Assembly (NCBI GenBank): GCA_963971425.1
Contig: OZ020516.1
Span: 930,001-994,000 of the forward strand
Direction: 5' to 3'
Origin: Bryoerythrophyllum caledonicum
Taxonomy: Eukaryota; Streptophyta; Bryopsida; Pottiales; Pottiaceae
DNA: 64,000 nucleotides
Shown: positions 49,991 to 61,586 of the stretch, piece after piece
How the letters are laid out: each line of letters starts with the position of its first letter
Numbering within the stretch: position 1 is the stretch's first letter
Position numbers and translations under genes: made by a program
The notes under the pieces: generated by a model
Told to the model about the DNA's origin: nothing
What the model saw: the letters and a program-made list of their open reading frames with translations, nothing else
The model's database searches: none

Positions 49991-51244
49991 CTGCTGCAAG
50001 GGCACGCGCTTTTGCCAGGACTCTCTCCTTGCGTTCGCTTTGCCCGTTGCTGGGATGGGCCGTTGAGGTCTCTTATACGCTCGGGCAGAGGTCGCCTTTC
50101 TCTCTCTATATTGATTTTTGACGTTTCGCTCTCTCCTTGCGTCCGACGCCATTACCTGTTGAGCAGCGACTGCTGGTAAAGCTCCTTGGCACTTCTCTTG
50201 ACAGCGCTGCCGTATTCTCACAGAGAAGCGTATCTCAACCCACATCTTACTTTCTTGTTCTTGCTTAGTAGATCTTGCCGACCTTGCATAGATAAAACAC
50301 TGTTTTACAATTGTATTCCTGTTCATAGTCTCCACCCACGTCCTAACCTCCTCAAATTGATAGAATTACAGAGCAAGAGTAGTAGCAAAGACAAAAGGAC
50401 AAATACAAGTAGGATTGGATACGAGGCACAAGACATACAACATCAAGACAAACGACTCAACACACACATTAAAGAGCGGTACCTCGTTTTTGACGCTCAG
50501 GAGAGTAGCGTTGATATCCATAGCCGACGCACCAAAGCAGACAGAGGTAGATTTGCACACCAAATGCCTCAACAGCCACTGGCCGGCACTCTTAAGATCG
50601 ATAGGAGCGAAACGAAGGTCAAAACCACATCCTCCCCGCAGTGCTCTCGAGACAGAGAGCCGAACCTTAGATCTGCATGTGAGAGACACATTACACCAAC
50701 AGGTGGCCGCAGGCTGCAGTTGCGAGAAGACCCTCGTCGGCACTTCAAGAAAAACCGGCGCACACAAGTTGAAGGAGTAGATTGAATTAGGGCTTTCTGC
50801 GGTGCTTGATTTCAGCAGCGCTTCCGCACGGTTTTCCTTTAAGACTGTAAATTATTGTTCCCCTACTCAGACATACAACAATTGCAACACAGTCACATTA
50901 ACAATTTATGAAACTGATAAGTTGAGAAGGAGGTGCTCCTTGATCCGGACTGCAATTCACCCTCTGCCCTTCTTTTCTTATGACTCCAGCTGTTGCTCTT
51001 GCTCGCCGTGATCGCCTCTTCGTGATCCTCGTCCTTGTGACTCCAGCTGCTGCTAACCGGGGCGCTTCTCCTCAGCTCCCTTCTCCCGCCGGGGTTTTCC
51101 GGTCTACCTTCACTCTCTCCCATGTCTCTCTCTCCGTCGACTCCCCTGGTTCCATGTCTCCTCGACTCCCCCAATTCCCTCTCTCCTTGACTCCCTGATT
51201 TCCTCTTTCCTAGTCTCGTCCAGTCCAGTCCCTCATTCCTTCAG
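49991..51244. other. Region between the diverged repeats, no recognised gene
   Basis: Several overlapping frames of 130-200 codons occur on both strands (for example 50186-50785 plus and 50366-50767 minus). None shows a recognisable domain, and they overlap each other antisense. I cannot choose one. CTCCAGCTG(T/C)TGCT occurs twice near 50985 and 51040. Confidence 0.45.
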
Positions 51245-52070
51245 TCCCCCTCCGAATGAGCTCCCTCGTGGGGGTAACCCTCCTGAGTCTCCTGCTCGGT
51301 CATCACTACAGCCGCCACCTAGGTCGCCACATTAATGGCCACACTAAAAAATCGTAACTAAAAATGCTAATTAATTCCTAGCTACCCTTGCAACAACAAG
51401 AGAGGTGCCTCCACTAACCTAAGAATACTCCACTAATAATTTTTACCCCGTGTCACATGATGTGCACATGGTCCACAAATAATTGAGGCCCTTTAACTAA
51501 TTCAAGGGTTCTAATTCCTCCTAAATCTACCTAACCTTGAACCGCCCTTGCATGGGGCTACCTTTAAGTAAATCGTGATTGGTGGGGGCTTTTGCCTCAA
51601 GCTTTTTTAGCTTCTTTTTAATTAATTTCTATTAGTCTTTGAGCCTCATTCTTTTTACTTTCTTTCCACCATAATTCTTCACTTTCTTTCTCATCTCACC
51701 CCTTCTAATTATGTTAAAAACATCGGGGTTACTCGTGGTCCCCGAATTGGTAGGAGGTCATTATTATTATTTATTTTTTCTTTATCATTCTCCTTGTTTT
51801 ATTTTTAACCTTTATTTTTTTTCCACTCTATTTATTTTTTGGTCAACCACATAAAAGCCCCGATTGCCATAACATGGCTTCTAAATTGAGAATTGGTAGA
51901 TTAAGAGGCCAATTGGCTATTTTAGAAAAAAATCATGAGTTAATTCAATCGTTTAACCCACTACACTACTTCCTAACATCAATGTGTGAGTTGTTTGACC
52001 CTTTTGTCATCGTGAGCCGATTTTGGGGCTCACTCGCCTTGTGTTGGTGAATTGCAGATCTTGGTGCATT
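51245..52070 (+). repeat. Diverged direct repeat, copy B
   Basis: Partner of 49180-49990, offset about 2,065 bp. Similarity is moderate with many indels. After the repeat the two flanks differ. Confidence 0.6.
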
Positions 52071-52159
52071 TGTTGCAGGCTGCATAAATACTGGAGTTGG
52101 TTGTTGTCGTACCACGAACTTTTCAAACAATTTTTTTAAGTAGTTCAGGGTGTTGTACT

Positions 52160-53168
52160 TCGACCAAATAGTTGAGTTGTCAAGTTAGAAAGTATAAGTC
52201 TTTAGCTAGAATAGGGAATACCACCCAGGAGGTTATCTTAAAAACTTTAGGAAGGATAGGAAACTGCTTAAGTCCAAACCTAAAGATACGAGCCACAAAC
52301 TCCGAGCCCAGGTTAAAGCCTCCCCAATCAAAATGGCCAAGATGGAGGCCTGACCCACAGCCGAGACCAAAGAACTCGGGAACGACCCCAGAAAGGAACC
52401 TGGAAGGATGAAAGAAGAAGCCCGAGAAGGAACTCGAAAGCGAGCTGGGAGAAAAGAAGCCACAGGAAACCGGCAAGCTCGGACCGAGCTGGAGGATAAA
52501 GCAAGCTGGGAGGGAGGACACGACAACAGCAGCAGAGAGGCTGCTCGGACAGAGTTGAGAGGGAGCATTGCGGCATCACTAGCCGGGAGGCGAGTACACG
52601 ACTTCACTAGTAGGAGGCGAGCACCACGACATCACCAGCAAGGGAAGTTCCTCGGACCGAGCTGGGAGGGAGTACCACAACATCACCAGCCGGGAGGCGA
52701 GCACCACGACTTCACCAACAGGGAGACTACTCGGACTGAGCTAGGAGAGAGCACCACGGCAGCACGAGCTGGACGGAGCGCCATGACATCACCAGCAGGT
52801 GGGCGAGCACCACGACATGAACGGGAGGGGCGGAGCTGCTCGGACCAAGCCGGAGCAAGTTACCATTACACGGGTGTAGGGAGCTGAGCGAGAACCGCCA
52901 CGACCTCAACAACAGGGAATTGACGAGCTCGGTCAGCGGGAGTAAGGCGAAGCTGGAGGGAAGCGGACCATCACAACGGAAGGAGGTAAGCAATAGAAGA
53001 AGACCCTATGTGCTTAGATCCAAGGGAGAATAAGGGAACCACCACAACAATACTTCAGGGAGAGCATAGCCTTGTTTAACCCTGCACCGTCCATGGCAAG
53101 GGACATCTTTCGAGAGCATCCCTTAGGATCCTCTCGAACTCACAAAGCTCAAGGAGGATCATCTCTGG
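52160..53168 (+). repeat. Degenerate GC-rich tandem repeat with a 160-codon frame
   Basis: Units mixing CTCGGACCGAGCTGGGAGGG, GCACCACGACATCACCAGC and GGGAGGCGAGCACCACGAC recur with a period near 90 bp between about 52530 and 52860. The frame 52408-52887 (rich in Arg, Glu, His) follows this repeat. I see no domain and consider coding unlikely, though it could be a leader of the 53.2-kb gene. Confidence 0.55.
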
Positions 53169-53211
53169 ATGGGCTGTCTCTCGCTCCTAGATTTTTGTTG
53201 TGGTTTTTGTG

Positions 53212-55090
53212 TAGATTCAACTGTGCAAGAGCTGAGGCATGATCCTTTATCAGAACCGGAAGGAGATAGCATCCGGGCCTGTCTAGATCGGTGGACCACG
53301 GAAAGGTGGAGGGAAGTGTACGGTTCTCCACGACAAGGAGCAGGTTGGACCAGTCTGAAGAAGGAGGAGTATGCCAAGGGATGTTTAGGCACCAAGGACG
53401 CCAAGAATGACTACGCATTGCAAGACTACCTTGATCCTCGAGCCAAACGGATCTTTGCATTCCTTGTACCTATCTTACACCCAAAGAAACTCACCCGAGT
53501 CACGGTCACCCTTGCTAACACCTTGTATGGTTCCTACCTAGGAGAAAGAACAGTGAACTGGGCCATTATTGTGAAGGAGGTGGTACTGAGGTTGACCAAA
53601 GGCGTCCACAACACCAAGCACTCATCCATCTGCCCTTTTTTTATCCATCTGTATTACCACTTCAAGGAAACGACTCCGGAGTAGGCCATGGCGTATGGCA
53701 CTCAACTAATGATGAAGAAGTTTGAAGGGACGGAATCAGAGCTAAAGCTTGTGTCTGAAGGAGGAAGTAGCTCATCACAATCCGAAGGAGAGGCACTACC
53801 ACCGCCCAAGCGTCAAAGATAGAGACAAGGAGGAGCACCTTCCACCCGGACTCGAGCTGCCGCCCGTGCAGCTGCTACAAGGCTAGCCCAACTTGGAGGA
53901 AAGACTTATCCTGCCTCTGAGTTGGTAGAGGCTCTTCGTGTATATGTGGATGATGTGGATAAGACCCTAGGACAAGTAGGAAGCTAGCTTGGCAATCCAT
54001 CTTACCAAGGACTGGTCGCCGCAGTCAAGGAAAAGATTGGAGGAGTTGGCGACCTCCGCATTCTGGAGCACAAGGTCAACCGGCTCACTCTTGATTTGAC
54101 AAAGGTGAAGAGCCGGACATTGGAGGCAGAGAAGAGTTGCAAGGAGGCGCTTCTCCAAGCCAAATTATGCCTCAACATCGGCGTTACAGCAAGTGGAGGA
54201 GGCGTTGCACGTCCCGGCGGATGCAGTGATGAAAGCCAAGATGTTTCATGCTAGATTGGAGAGGGACGGCCATATTTCTAGCAAGAAGGTGACTGTCTTC
54301 ATGGTGGAGCAGACCGTTAAGATCAAAGAGGCGTATGCTGACATGAGTTTGTTGGTAGGCAACCTCACCCATATCCTACCAAAGTTTGTAGAGGATTCAG
54401 AGAGTTCGGGCGAGGATGGCGACTCTGGTTTAGAAGCAAGATTTGGAGAAGCAAGACTCCGATAACCAAGGACTTCCATTAGAGAGGGGCATAATTGATC
54501 TCGATAGCCCTGATCTTCCCTCTCAAACTCCCCATGTGGGAGTTACCGCTTGTCCTTCCCCTTCCGATATCACCACGCACGTGCAAAGTGGAAGAAAGGA
54601 TAGCATGGGTGCCACGATGGAGCCTCCGCGCACGACTCTCTCTCGTCAATTCTCCCTTGAAGACCCCGTTCGCACAACACCGACTACTACTCTTTTGTAG
54701 GGTATGTCTCCTTTTGAGAAGACCACGAGTATAAGTTCTGCTTACTTGTACCTTCCAGTGCGGACTGAGGTCAAGTTGGGACACACCTCCATACATGAGG
54801 CCTTCATTGGGACTCCGAGCCTCGTATCGGCTCTTCCGGCCCGGTCCGAGCCCCACCAAAGCACGACTTCCGCGCTACTCACTCCGAGCGTCCCGGATGC
54901 CTCTTTGACTTTGACGGTGGCCTTGCCTTGGTCATCCATGGCCGGAGCGGCACCTTCTTCATCTACAGATCTGTTATCACCTCTTGTGACGCTCGCGAAG
55001 GCCGCGGCAAACCCGACTTCGAGCAAGAGCGCGAAGAACCGAAAGAGGAGGGAAGAAAAGAGAAGACTTGAGGAGTTGACCCAGAAGTAG
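53212..55090 (+). pseudogene. Second gag-like / plant mobile-domain-like gene, decayed
   Basis: Opens after an acceptor-like TTTGTGTAG (53211). Core: WREVYGSPRQGAGWTSLKKE, NDYALQDYLDPRAKRIFAFL, VPILHPKKLTRVTVTLANTL, SICPFFIHLYYHFKET. This matches the 43.6-kb gene by the shared pattern P-I-x-HP-x-x-P/L-x-RV ... K-x-S-x-x-P ... HLY. It continues with KRQR, an Arg/Ala-rich helix, a coiled coil (EKIGGVGDLRILEHKVNRLT), an acidic patch and a Lys/Arg-rich tail (SAKNRKRREEKRRLEELTQK), stop at 55090. TAG codons at 53682, 53819, 53985 and 54698 lie in an otherwise open frame. At least one frameshift occurs near 54190. Long helices plus basic tail suggest a structural nucleic-acid-binding (gag-like) role. 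Confidence 0.5.
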
Positions 55091-57770
55091 GGTCAGAATC
55101 TTAGTTTGTAGGTCATTGTTCATTTGCCGACTAGGCCCCGGTTTGAACTTGGATTTGACTTGATTTTGCCTTGGAATTCGTGTAGATGCCTTTTGACTTG
55201 GCGCGTAGAGTTGGTGGGACGGTGAATGCGCCGTCAGGGGTAGTTAATGCCGCCATGTATAGTAGAAGGCATGGTTGGCTTTTGGCGTTTGTGTGAGTTC
55301 TTGGCAGTATAAGTGAGGAGCCTCTTGGCACCTCTCTTCACTACTTGATGTGTATATTTGCTTTCAGTTTAATTCTAAACCTATGCTCTCAAAAGCCTTC
55401 TATGGCTGGAGAGCTCGGATTCTATACATGACTGTGAGTGCCATTTCAAGTAGTCCGCTCCTCAATACGTTCTAACCTTCTCGTTGTTGTTTCCTTGCTC
55501 CATCATTTAGAGTAGTTAGATAGAGTGGGAATAATATGTAAGACAACGAGAGAGTTAGAGAGGCGTGAATCTGAAAGTGAATGTTTGTTGTTGTTTCCTT
55601 GTGCCATCACATAGAATTAGTTAAAGTAGGATGTGAATAACTAGTGAGACAACAAATGTTTAAAGGAGGAAGAGGGGGGAGTGATGGGTGAAGGAGTCTT
55701 GGTGTGCCTTGTGTGACCTATCGGTGGGGGATGTAGCCGATTGTGAAGGCGTGGTTTAGATTCTCTATATACTAACCTTTGGTCGGACGGTTGATTCATA
55801 GGAGCATTACCTTATCTTAAAGCGTTAAGTCTAGTTTGAGTCTTTCCCTTTGTGCGGACGTCTACTGGTAAGGACTGAACCTAAGACTAGGTGTTGAGGA
55901 CAGAGTAGGACCTGGTTTGATCCCTTGTGCAGATGTCTATTTGGTTATAACTAGGAAGTACTCTAACAGCTCGGGTTATCTTGAGAGGAGGAAGGATATC
56001 TAATTAACCATGTTTGTACGAATGTCTATTGGAGGTACGAGAAGAAGGACTTTGTTCTCTGAAGGAAAAGAGTAGAGTCGGTGGTCTCTTGTGCGGATGT
56101 CTATGCGGACCAGTTTGATAAAACTCTTTTAGCCGTTCTGAGGTAAAGAAAGGACTAACAACTCGGATGGTAGGTAGGTAAACCACGTGCCTACAACGAG
56201 AGTTGCACAAGTCCTAAGGGCCAAGGGCCTAATTCCCCTTACAGGGGAAATATAGTGAAACCACAACCATCTTAAGTGAGTGAGTAGTAGTTGGAAAGAA
56301 TGTGAGGAAGGATAGTCGTTACTTGTGTCAACACCAAAATCTCTGTGTGCCCACGAACCATCGTCCGTGGTGATATACCCTCTCCGGATACTCATGTACT
56401 CCGGATGTCTATATTATACATAGGTGTAAAGATAACCTCCCCCCCTAAAGCTAAACTAATTAGAAGTAGGCTCCTACCCGAGGGTCCTTCCCGACTAGGC
56501 AAAGTAGGCTCCTACCCGAGGGTCCTTCCTGTCTGAGAGAAGAAGGCTCCTACCCGAGAGCGGCCTTTGTATGGAGAACGGGGTGGTTAGTGTAGTTAGC
56601 ACTTAGACCTTGTGGTCTAAACCATTCTTTTCTTCCTTTTGATGTATCTATTGTGGTACGCTTGACATTGTACACATCTAGGCTTGTTGTTAGTCGTTGT
56701 AGTTCTCGATGATTCTCTGTGGGAATGATTACCTTAGGGTATCTTTGTTTTAAGATGTGAATACTTGCCAACGCGTACTACAACAGTTGCCTTGATCAGC
56801 GTCGAAGATACTATCATAGATTGCAGGTGTTGTTGGCCACTGGTGTTTTTTGCTCCTACGGCTCCTTGTCTCTGGGTGTTTCTGTTGTCATCTTTCCCTA
56901 TGGCTGCTTTGGGTCTCAAGGGAGCTGTTGTTGGTTGCATCTGTCTCCAGCTGTTGGTAGCTTTGTTGTACTCATATGTGTGTATATCGAGATGCCGTGT
57001 CTGCGGTTGTTGCTGCCATGTTCTTGTTATAAGGTGGTGGATCGGTGTTGTCTGGAGCAGTTCTGTAAGGCAGACTAGGTGATACCTACAAGGACACTTA
57101 TTGCACTAGTAGATGTATGTGTGTGTTATAAAGTTTGATTTGTGGCATGCTAATGGCATGGAATCTGTTACTGTAGACATGTTCTAAGACTGGGCATGTA
57201 ATCAGGATTAGGGTGACAGAAATCGTATCTATTAGTTGGGACATTCAATGTCGTTGTTGGTGATCCGACTGCAGTAGCTTGGGCCGTCTTGTATGCTGAT
57301 TGCCCTTGTTTTTGTGATTCGAGTGTAGCCTTAGTGTATATCTTGTTGCACATGCCTTTTTCTTGAAAGGAAGACAACGTGCAATGAAAAAACGGAAAAC
57401 AACTAATAAGAAATTGTATAGTGAGAATGGATTATCTGGTTGTTGAGGTTGTTGGTTGGACGACGTGATCTTGTGTTGCATCTCTCTTGGTTCAAGTGTG
57501 GAGTGTGTGAGTATCTTTTATCCTGTTCATATCTAGATCTTAGATCTAGATTTTGTGGTGAAGGTTGTGGATCGGTTGCTACTAGTCTAGTCCAATACAA
57601 GGGCCCGCTCCAGATCTACCTCCTAGACCATAACCTCTATTTTCCAACAACCTTCTTGCAAGATTCAATCTAAGCCTGCTTCAAAGCCCCATCCCAAGAC
57701 ATGTATGTACTCACCACACCTTTCAACAAATATCAACACACACAAGTGGGCTTGCGAGTAAGGTCCAACA
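55091..57770. repeat. Noncoding region with several tandem repeats
   Basis: Contains a possible promoter (TATAAGT at 55309, followed by TTGGCACCTCTCTTCACTAC). There is a roughly 120-bp direct duplication around 55480-55660 (GTTGTTGTTTCCTTG, GAGACAACA). Four degenerate units spaced about 80 bp apart carry TGTGC(G/A)GATGTCTAT (55850-56110). Three copies of AGGCTCCTACCCGAGGGTCC lie at 56467-56560. No convincing gene is seen. The frames near 56765-57080 have no recognised domain. Confidence 0.55.
55309..55315 (+). promoter_or_regulatory. Candidate TATA box
   Basis: TATAAGT in a context GGCAGTATAAGTGAGGAGCC followed by a pyrimidine-rich start-like region about 30 bp downstream. It may be the promoter of an LTR. 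Supported only by motif and spacing. Confidence 0.3.
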
Positions 57771-58556
57771 GAAGAAGAAGAAGAAGAAGAAGAAGAAGAA
57801 GAAGAAGAAGAAGAAGAAGAAGAAGAAGAAGAAGAAGAAGAAGAAGAAGAAGAAGAAGAAGAAGAAGAAGAAGAAGAAGAAGAAGAAGAAGAAGAAGAAG
57901 AAGAAGAAGAAGAAGAAGAAGAAGAAGAAGAAGAAGAAGAAGAAGAAGAAGAAGAAGAAGAAGAAGAAGAAGAAGAAGAAGAAGAAGAAGAAGAAGAAGA
58001 AGAAGAAGAAGAAGAAGAAGAAGAAGAAGAAGAAGAAGAAGAAGAAGAAGAAGAAGAAGAAGAAGAAGAAGAAGAAGAAGAAGAAGAAGAAGAAGAAGAA
58101 GAAGAAGAAGAAGAAGAAGAAGAAGAAGAAGAAGAAGAAGAAGAAGAAGAAGAAGAAGAAGAAGAAGAAGAAGAAGAAGAAGAAGAAGAAGAAGAAGAAG
58201 AAGAAGAAGAAGAAGAAGAAGAAGAAGAAGAAGAAGAAGAAGAAGAAGAAGAAGAAGAAGAAGAAGAAGAAGAAGAAGAAGAAGAAGAAGAAGAAGAAGA
58301 AGAAGAAGAAGAAGAAGAAGAAGAAGAAGAAGAAGAAGAAGAAGAAGAAGAAGAAGAAGAAGAAGAAGAAGAAGAAGAAGAAGAAGAAGAAGAAGAAGAA
58401 GAAGAAGAAGAAGAAGAAGAAGAAGAAGAAGAAGAAGAAGAAGAAGAAGAAGAAGAAGAAGAAGAAGAAGAAGAAGAAGAAGAAGAAGAAGAAGAAGAAG
58501 AAGAAGAAGAAGAAGAAGAAGAAGAAGAAGAAGAAGAAGAAGAAGAAGAAGAAGAA
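57771..58556. repeat. Uninterrupted (GAA)n microsatellite, 262 units
   Basis: 786 bp of perfect GAA/TTC trinucleotide repeat as printed, with no interruption seen. It lies exactly where the short (GAA)5 tail sits in the other LINE copy (28152-28166), so it is an expanded retrotransposon tail. Homopurine-homopyrimidine GAA tracts can form triplex DNA and attract silencing. All long frames across it (poly-Arg, Ser, Leu, Phe) are artefacts. Confidence 0.97.
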
Positions 58557-58581
58557 CGCCGGTCTCCAAAGGAGGCCGGCG
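58557..58581 (-). other. LINE 3'-terminal hairpin
   Basis: CGCCGGTCTCC-AAA-GGAGGCCGGCG forms a nearly perfect stem with one T opposite G. In the copy at 28167-28191 the third base pair is changed on both sides (C:G to T:A), preserving the stem. Such 3' hairpins are recognised by the LINE reverse transcriptase. Confidence 0.75.
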
Positions 58582-58825
58582 TGAATAAAGTGTCTGTTCG
58601 TTCCATTACTAAGACCATGCCCACAGGACAAGGAATTAGTAAGCTGGGACTACTCCCCTCTCTCGATGATAGACACTATGTAACAAGTAGCCAAGGAACC
58701 ACAGACCAACCAACCAACCAACCAATCACTAACTAAGCAACTATCCAACTAACCGACCACCAACAAGCAAGCAGTCAAAAACCTCAAAACCAACTAGCCA
58801 TGATAAATCAAGGTGGGAGAAGAAT

Positions 58826-59722
58826 TTAAAGGGGGTCCTGTGTTTCGGAGAGGATTTGGTTGTTTTTGATTTTGCGTTTATGTAGAAGAATGGACATGGC
58901 ATATTGAATAGCAATGGTGTAAATGTTTTTAATGGAGGTGTTAATTGTTTCAATGGGAATTTTGAAGGTATCCTCTAGGATTTTCATAGATGGGATAAAG
59001 GTAGTGGCACGAGCGCCGGCCGAAATTACAATGAGGGGGTCTACCTTCCACCCAAAGGCGATGATATCTATTTTATTTTGGATTGTTTCCGGGGAAAATC
59101 TCTCGTTACAATATGTGAATTCAATGAATTGAATGGTGTAGTCTTGGTTGATGTTATCGGATGGTGGGTTATTATACGGTAAACCTTTAACACAAAGGAT
59201 GTCCGGTTTGAGCCGAGCGTTACAATGACATCTTTGGGTCATACATGGGCATGGGAGTAGCCAAGGGGGGACCGTATTTTCTTGTGGATTGTTATTAAAA
59301 GTACCGGCGTTCATTAGTATAAAACATCTCAATTTTTTGTAGGAGGTGATTAGTTTTTGGACTTCCCATACCGCTTTATTATGTCTTTTAACAATTAGAG
59401 AGTGTATGTGGTGGTTTCGGCATTTGAGTAGAACATGAAGCCATGTGTCGGGGTCCGTTGAGGGGCATATGGGGCATGTTATGGATGGGAATCTTTCTAT
59501 TCCAAAGAAGAGTTGTTTGCGAGCGTTTCCCATGTACTGACCAGTACGGAAGTTGATGAGGCATGTTATTTTTGAATCTGAGATGATGGGGTTTTTCCAA
59601 AAGTTTGTAGAGAGTTCATTGTCTATGTTGTTATTGTTAGTCCATTTTTCTATGTTAGGAATAGTTTCTGAGATTGTGTCAAGATTCTTATAGAGGTCTT
59701 GTTTTTTGAGATATTTGCCCAA
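58826..59722 (-). pseudogene. LINE C-terminal region: Cys/His knuckle and RLE-like domain
   Basis: An open frame of 298 codons. CPICPSTDPDTWLHVLLKC (about residues 83-101) is a C-x2-C-x9-H-x4-C knuckle like that of RLE-bearing LINEs. RHNKAVWEV follows. Further on LKPDIL (about 170) and FIEFTYCNERFS (about 199) with a downstream Lys resemble the PD...(D/E)xT...K pattern of restriction-like endonucleases. Together these would nick target DNA for priming. The frame is open here but shifted relative to the RNase H part upstream. Confidence 0.65.
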
Positions 59723-59857
59723 AAATCTAAGTGGGCCTTTGTCGGGGGTATCTTCTTTGGAAGGCCAATCTTCTTTTTGAAAGTAGTATGGGGTGGCATG
59801 GGCATGTTCGTGTAGGTCTTTGGCATTTTTGTGTGTTTTTTCTCGGCCTTCTTTTGT

Positions 59858-60373
59858 TCATTTGTCTGCTTGTTCGTTGCCATCAATGTTGGCATGGGCT
59901 CTCACTTTGTCGAGGGTTGTGATTTGTGTGCAGTTTTGTAACATTTGGACCATTGATGTTAATATGGTTTGGTCGGGGTGGCTATTGTGAAGGGTGGGGT
60001 GTGTTATTTGAGTGTTTAGTAGGTAAAGTGCATTTATACAATTGGTGAATATATGTGCGGGTTCATTTTTGTATTTTGTTGTGATGATTTGTAGTGTTTT
60101 GTGAATGGCCATGAGTTCTGCTCTGAGGATATTTTGTAGTCCATGGAGTCTTTTGGCTAGTTTAATTTCCTTGGTAAGATTATATATGCCATAGCCAGCT
60201 TTTTCCCTACGCCAAGAGCCTGGGCTAATTTGTTCTGGTGGTTTAAAGGAGTCGTCGGTGTAATAACTGTGTGCGGGGTTAAATTTGGTGTGGTATGAGT
60301 TGGGTAGTCTGGGAGAGGGAGAGGTGTGACGGAGTGGTTTAATGTGTTGTTGATATAGTTTAGTTTTGACCAA
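59858..60373 (-). pseudogene. LINE RNase H domain
   Basis: RNase H landmarks in order: YYTDDSFKPP (first Asp), GYGIYN strand, ILRAELMAIHKTL (Glu in RAE), HIFTNCINALYLLN (where the catalytic Asp is replaced by Asn in TNC), then VRAHANIDGNEQADK (the H-x-x-GNE-x-AD motif). It degrades the RNA of RNA:DNA hybrids during reverse transcription. The Asp-to-Asn change would inactivate it. Shifts in frame at both ends show that the element is dead. Confidence 0.75.
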
Positions 60374-60822
60374 TTTTTACTTTTGTTTACGGGGGTTTGT
60401 ATGGGTGTCGGTGGGGCTGGTTTTGTGTGTAATCGGTGTATGTTTAGATTGTCTGTTATGGAGGTAAGTTTGGTTAGTTGTTCTATGGTGCCAAGGGTTT
60501 GAGTTTGATGATGGACACATAGTATTTGTAATGTAGATGGCTCTATTCGGGGTTTTCTTAGCTCGGGTGGAATAGTAGATTCTTCGTACGGTATTGAGTC
60601 TGCTTCAAATAATGCAATGATATGAGAATCTGGAAATGGGTTTGAATGTTGGTTATCGTTCTGGTACCAATTGTTGTTCGGTGTAATGATGATTGTATTT
60701 GTGTTATTAGGATCATGTTTGGCGGCAAGTCGAGCCCAATGTATTGCTTGTTCCATTTCCTTCTCATTGTGGGAGTGGGCTATACCATTACCGATCCATT
60801 TGTGGTCGAAGGCCTTTCCCAA
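60157..60822 (-). pseudogene. LINE segment N-terminal to RNase H, unassigned
   Basis: A 221-codon frame whose first two thirds look coding (HNEKEMEQAIHWARLAAKHD, NTIIITPNNNWYQN, HIIALFEADSIPYEESTIPP), before the RNase H frame takes over at about 60373. It does not look like reverse transcriptase. The strand-helix pattern around TIIITPNNNWYQN recalls the C-terminal half of small DNA methylase-like folds found in some algal and invertebrate LINEs. This is a weak resemblance. Confidence 0.4.
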
Positions 60823-61586
60823 GGATCCGAATATTTGTCTCTTTCATAAGGTGACACTACGGGAAATCGAGGCATCAATGACTAGCGATTTTAGTCATTG
60901 TTGAGTCATAGATGACCTATATTACTAGGAAATGACTAAAAAAATTTTAGTTCGAGCACAGTAATAGTTTTGAGTAATAGATTTCTGTAGTCATTCTTTT
61001 TACCACGTGGATTTCTCATTCATCTGCCTATGTGGCCCATCATCCTCAAACATTGATGAGTTGGCTACCGACGTGGATTTGAGTGTGACATGGAATTTAT
61101 GGTGAATGATGATGTGGATTTTTGTGTGACGTGGAATTAAACGTGGCAGTTGACATGGACAATGACGTGGACAATGATGTGAACAATGATAGTTTTTTTT
61201 GTGAACTGCCTAGTTATTGTTTAGTCATTGTGTAGTGTTAGTTTAGTAATTCCTTAATTACTCTGGTAGTATAAATTTACCCATAATAGATATGCATGTA
61301 CTCATTTTAGTTTTGGTCTAGTTATTATTTGGTTTCTATGTGGTTTGAATGCAGTCATTCTATAGTTATTTGGTAGTTTTTTTGTACATTGTTAAATTAT
61401 TGTTTAGTCATTATGCAGTTTAGGTTGAGTCATTATGCAGTGTTAGTTTAGTAATTTCTTAGTTAATGTGGTAGTAATAAATTGCCTATAGGCTATAATA
61501 AGATTGCAAGCACTAATTCTACTTCTACTCTAGTCATTATTTGGTTGTCAGTAAGAAACCACAAAAAAAGGTGCACACACAAAGAT

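Larger units (their letters stand above)
57771..60845 (-). mobile_element. 5'-truncated LINE with RNase H, CCHC and RLE-like domains
   Basis: Read on the minus strand from about 60845: a divergent N-terminal segment, RNase H, a Cys/His knuckle, a restriction-like endonuclease-like domain, an untranslated region, a terminal hairpin and a TTC tail. The reverse transcriptase and everything upstream are missing, as expected for incomplete target-primed reverse transcription. The order RNase H then CCHC then RLE is that described for Dualen/RandI-type LINEs. The left end of the CACTA element begins 10 bp away at 60855. No clear target duplication is found. Confidence 0.75.

Noticed and set aside
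50186-50785. 199-codon plus-strand frame and its antisense 133-codon partner as genes
   Set aside because: No recognisable domain, overlapping antisense frames of similar quality, and location between two diverged repeats.
57701-58631. Four long open frames of poly-Arg, poly-Ser, poly-Phe and poly-Leu
   Set aside because: They are translations of the perfect GAA/TTC microsatellite in different frames. A trinucleotide repeat without a stop is open by construction.
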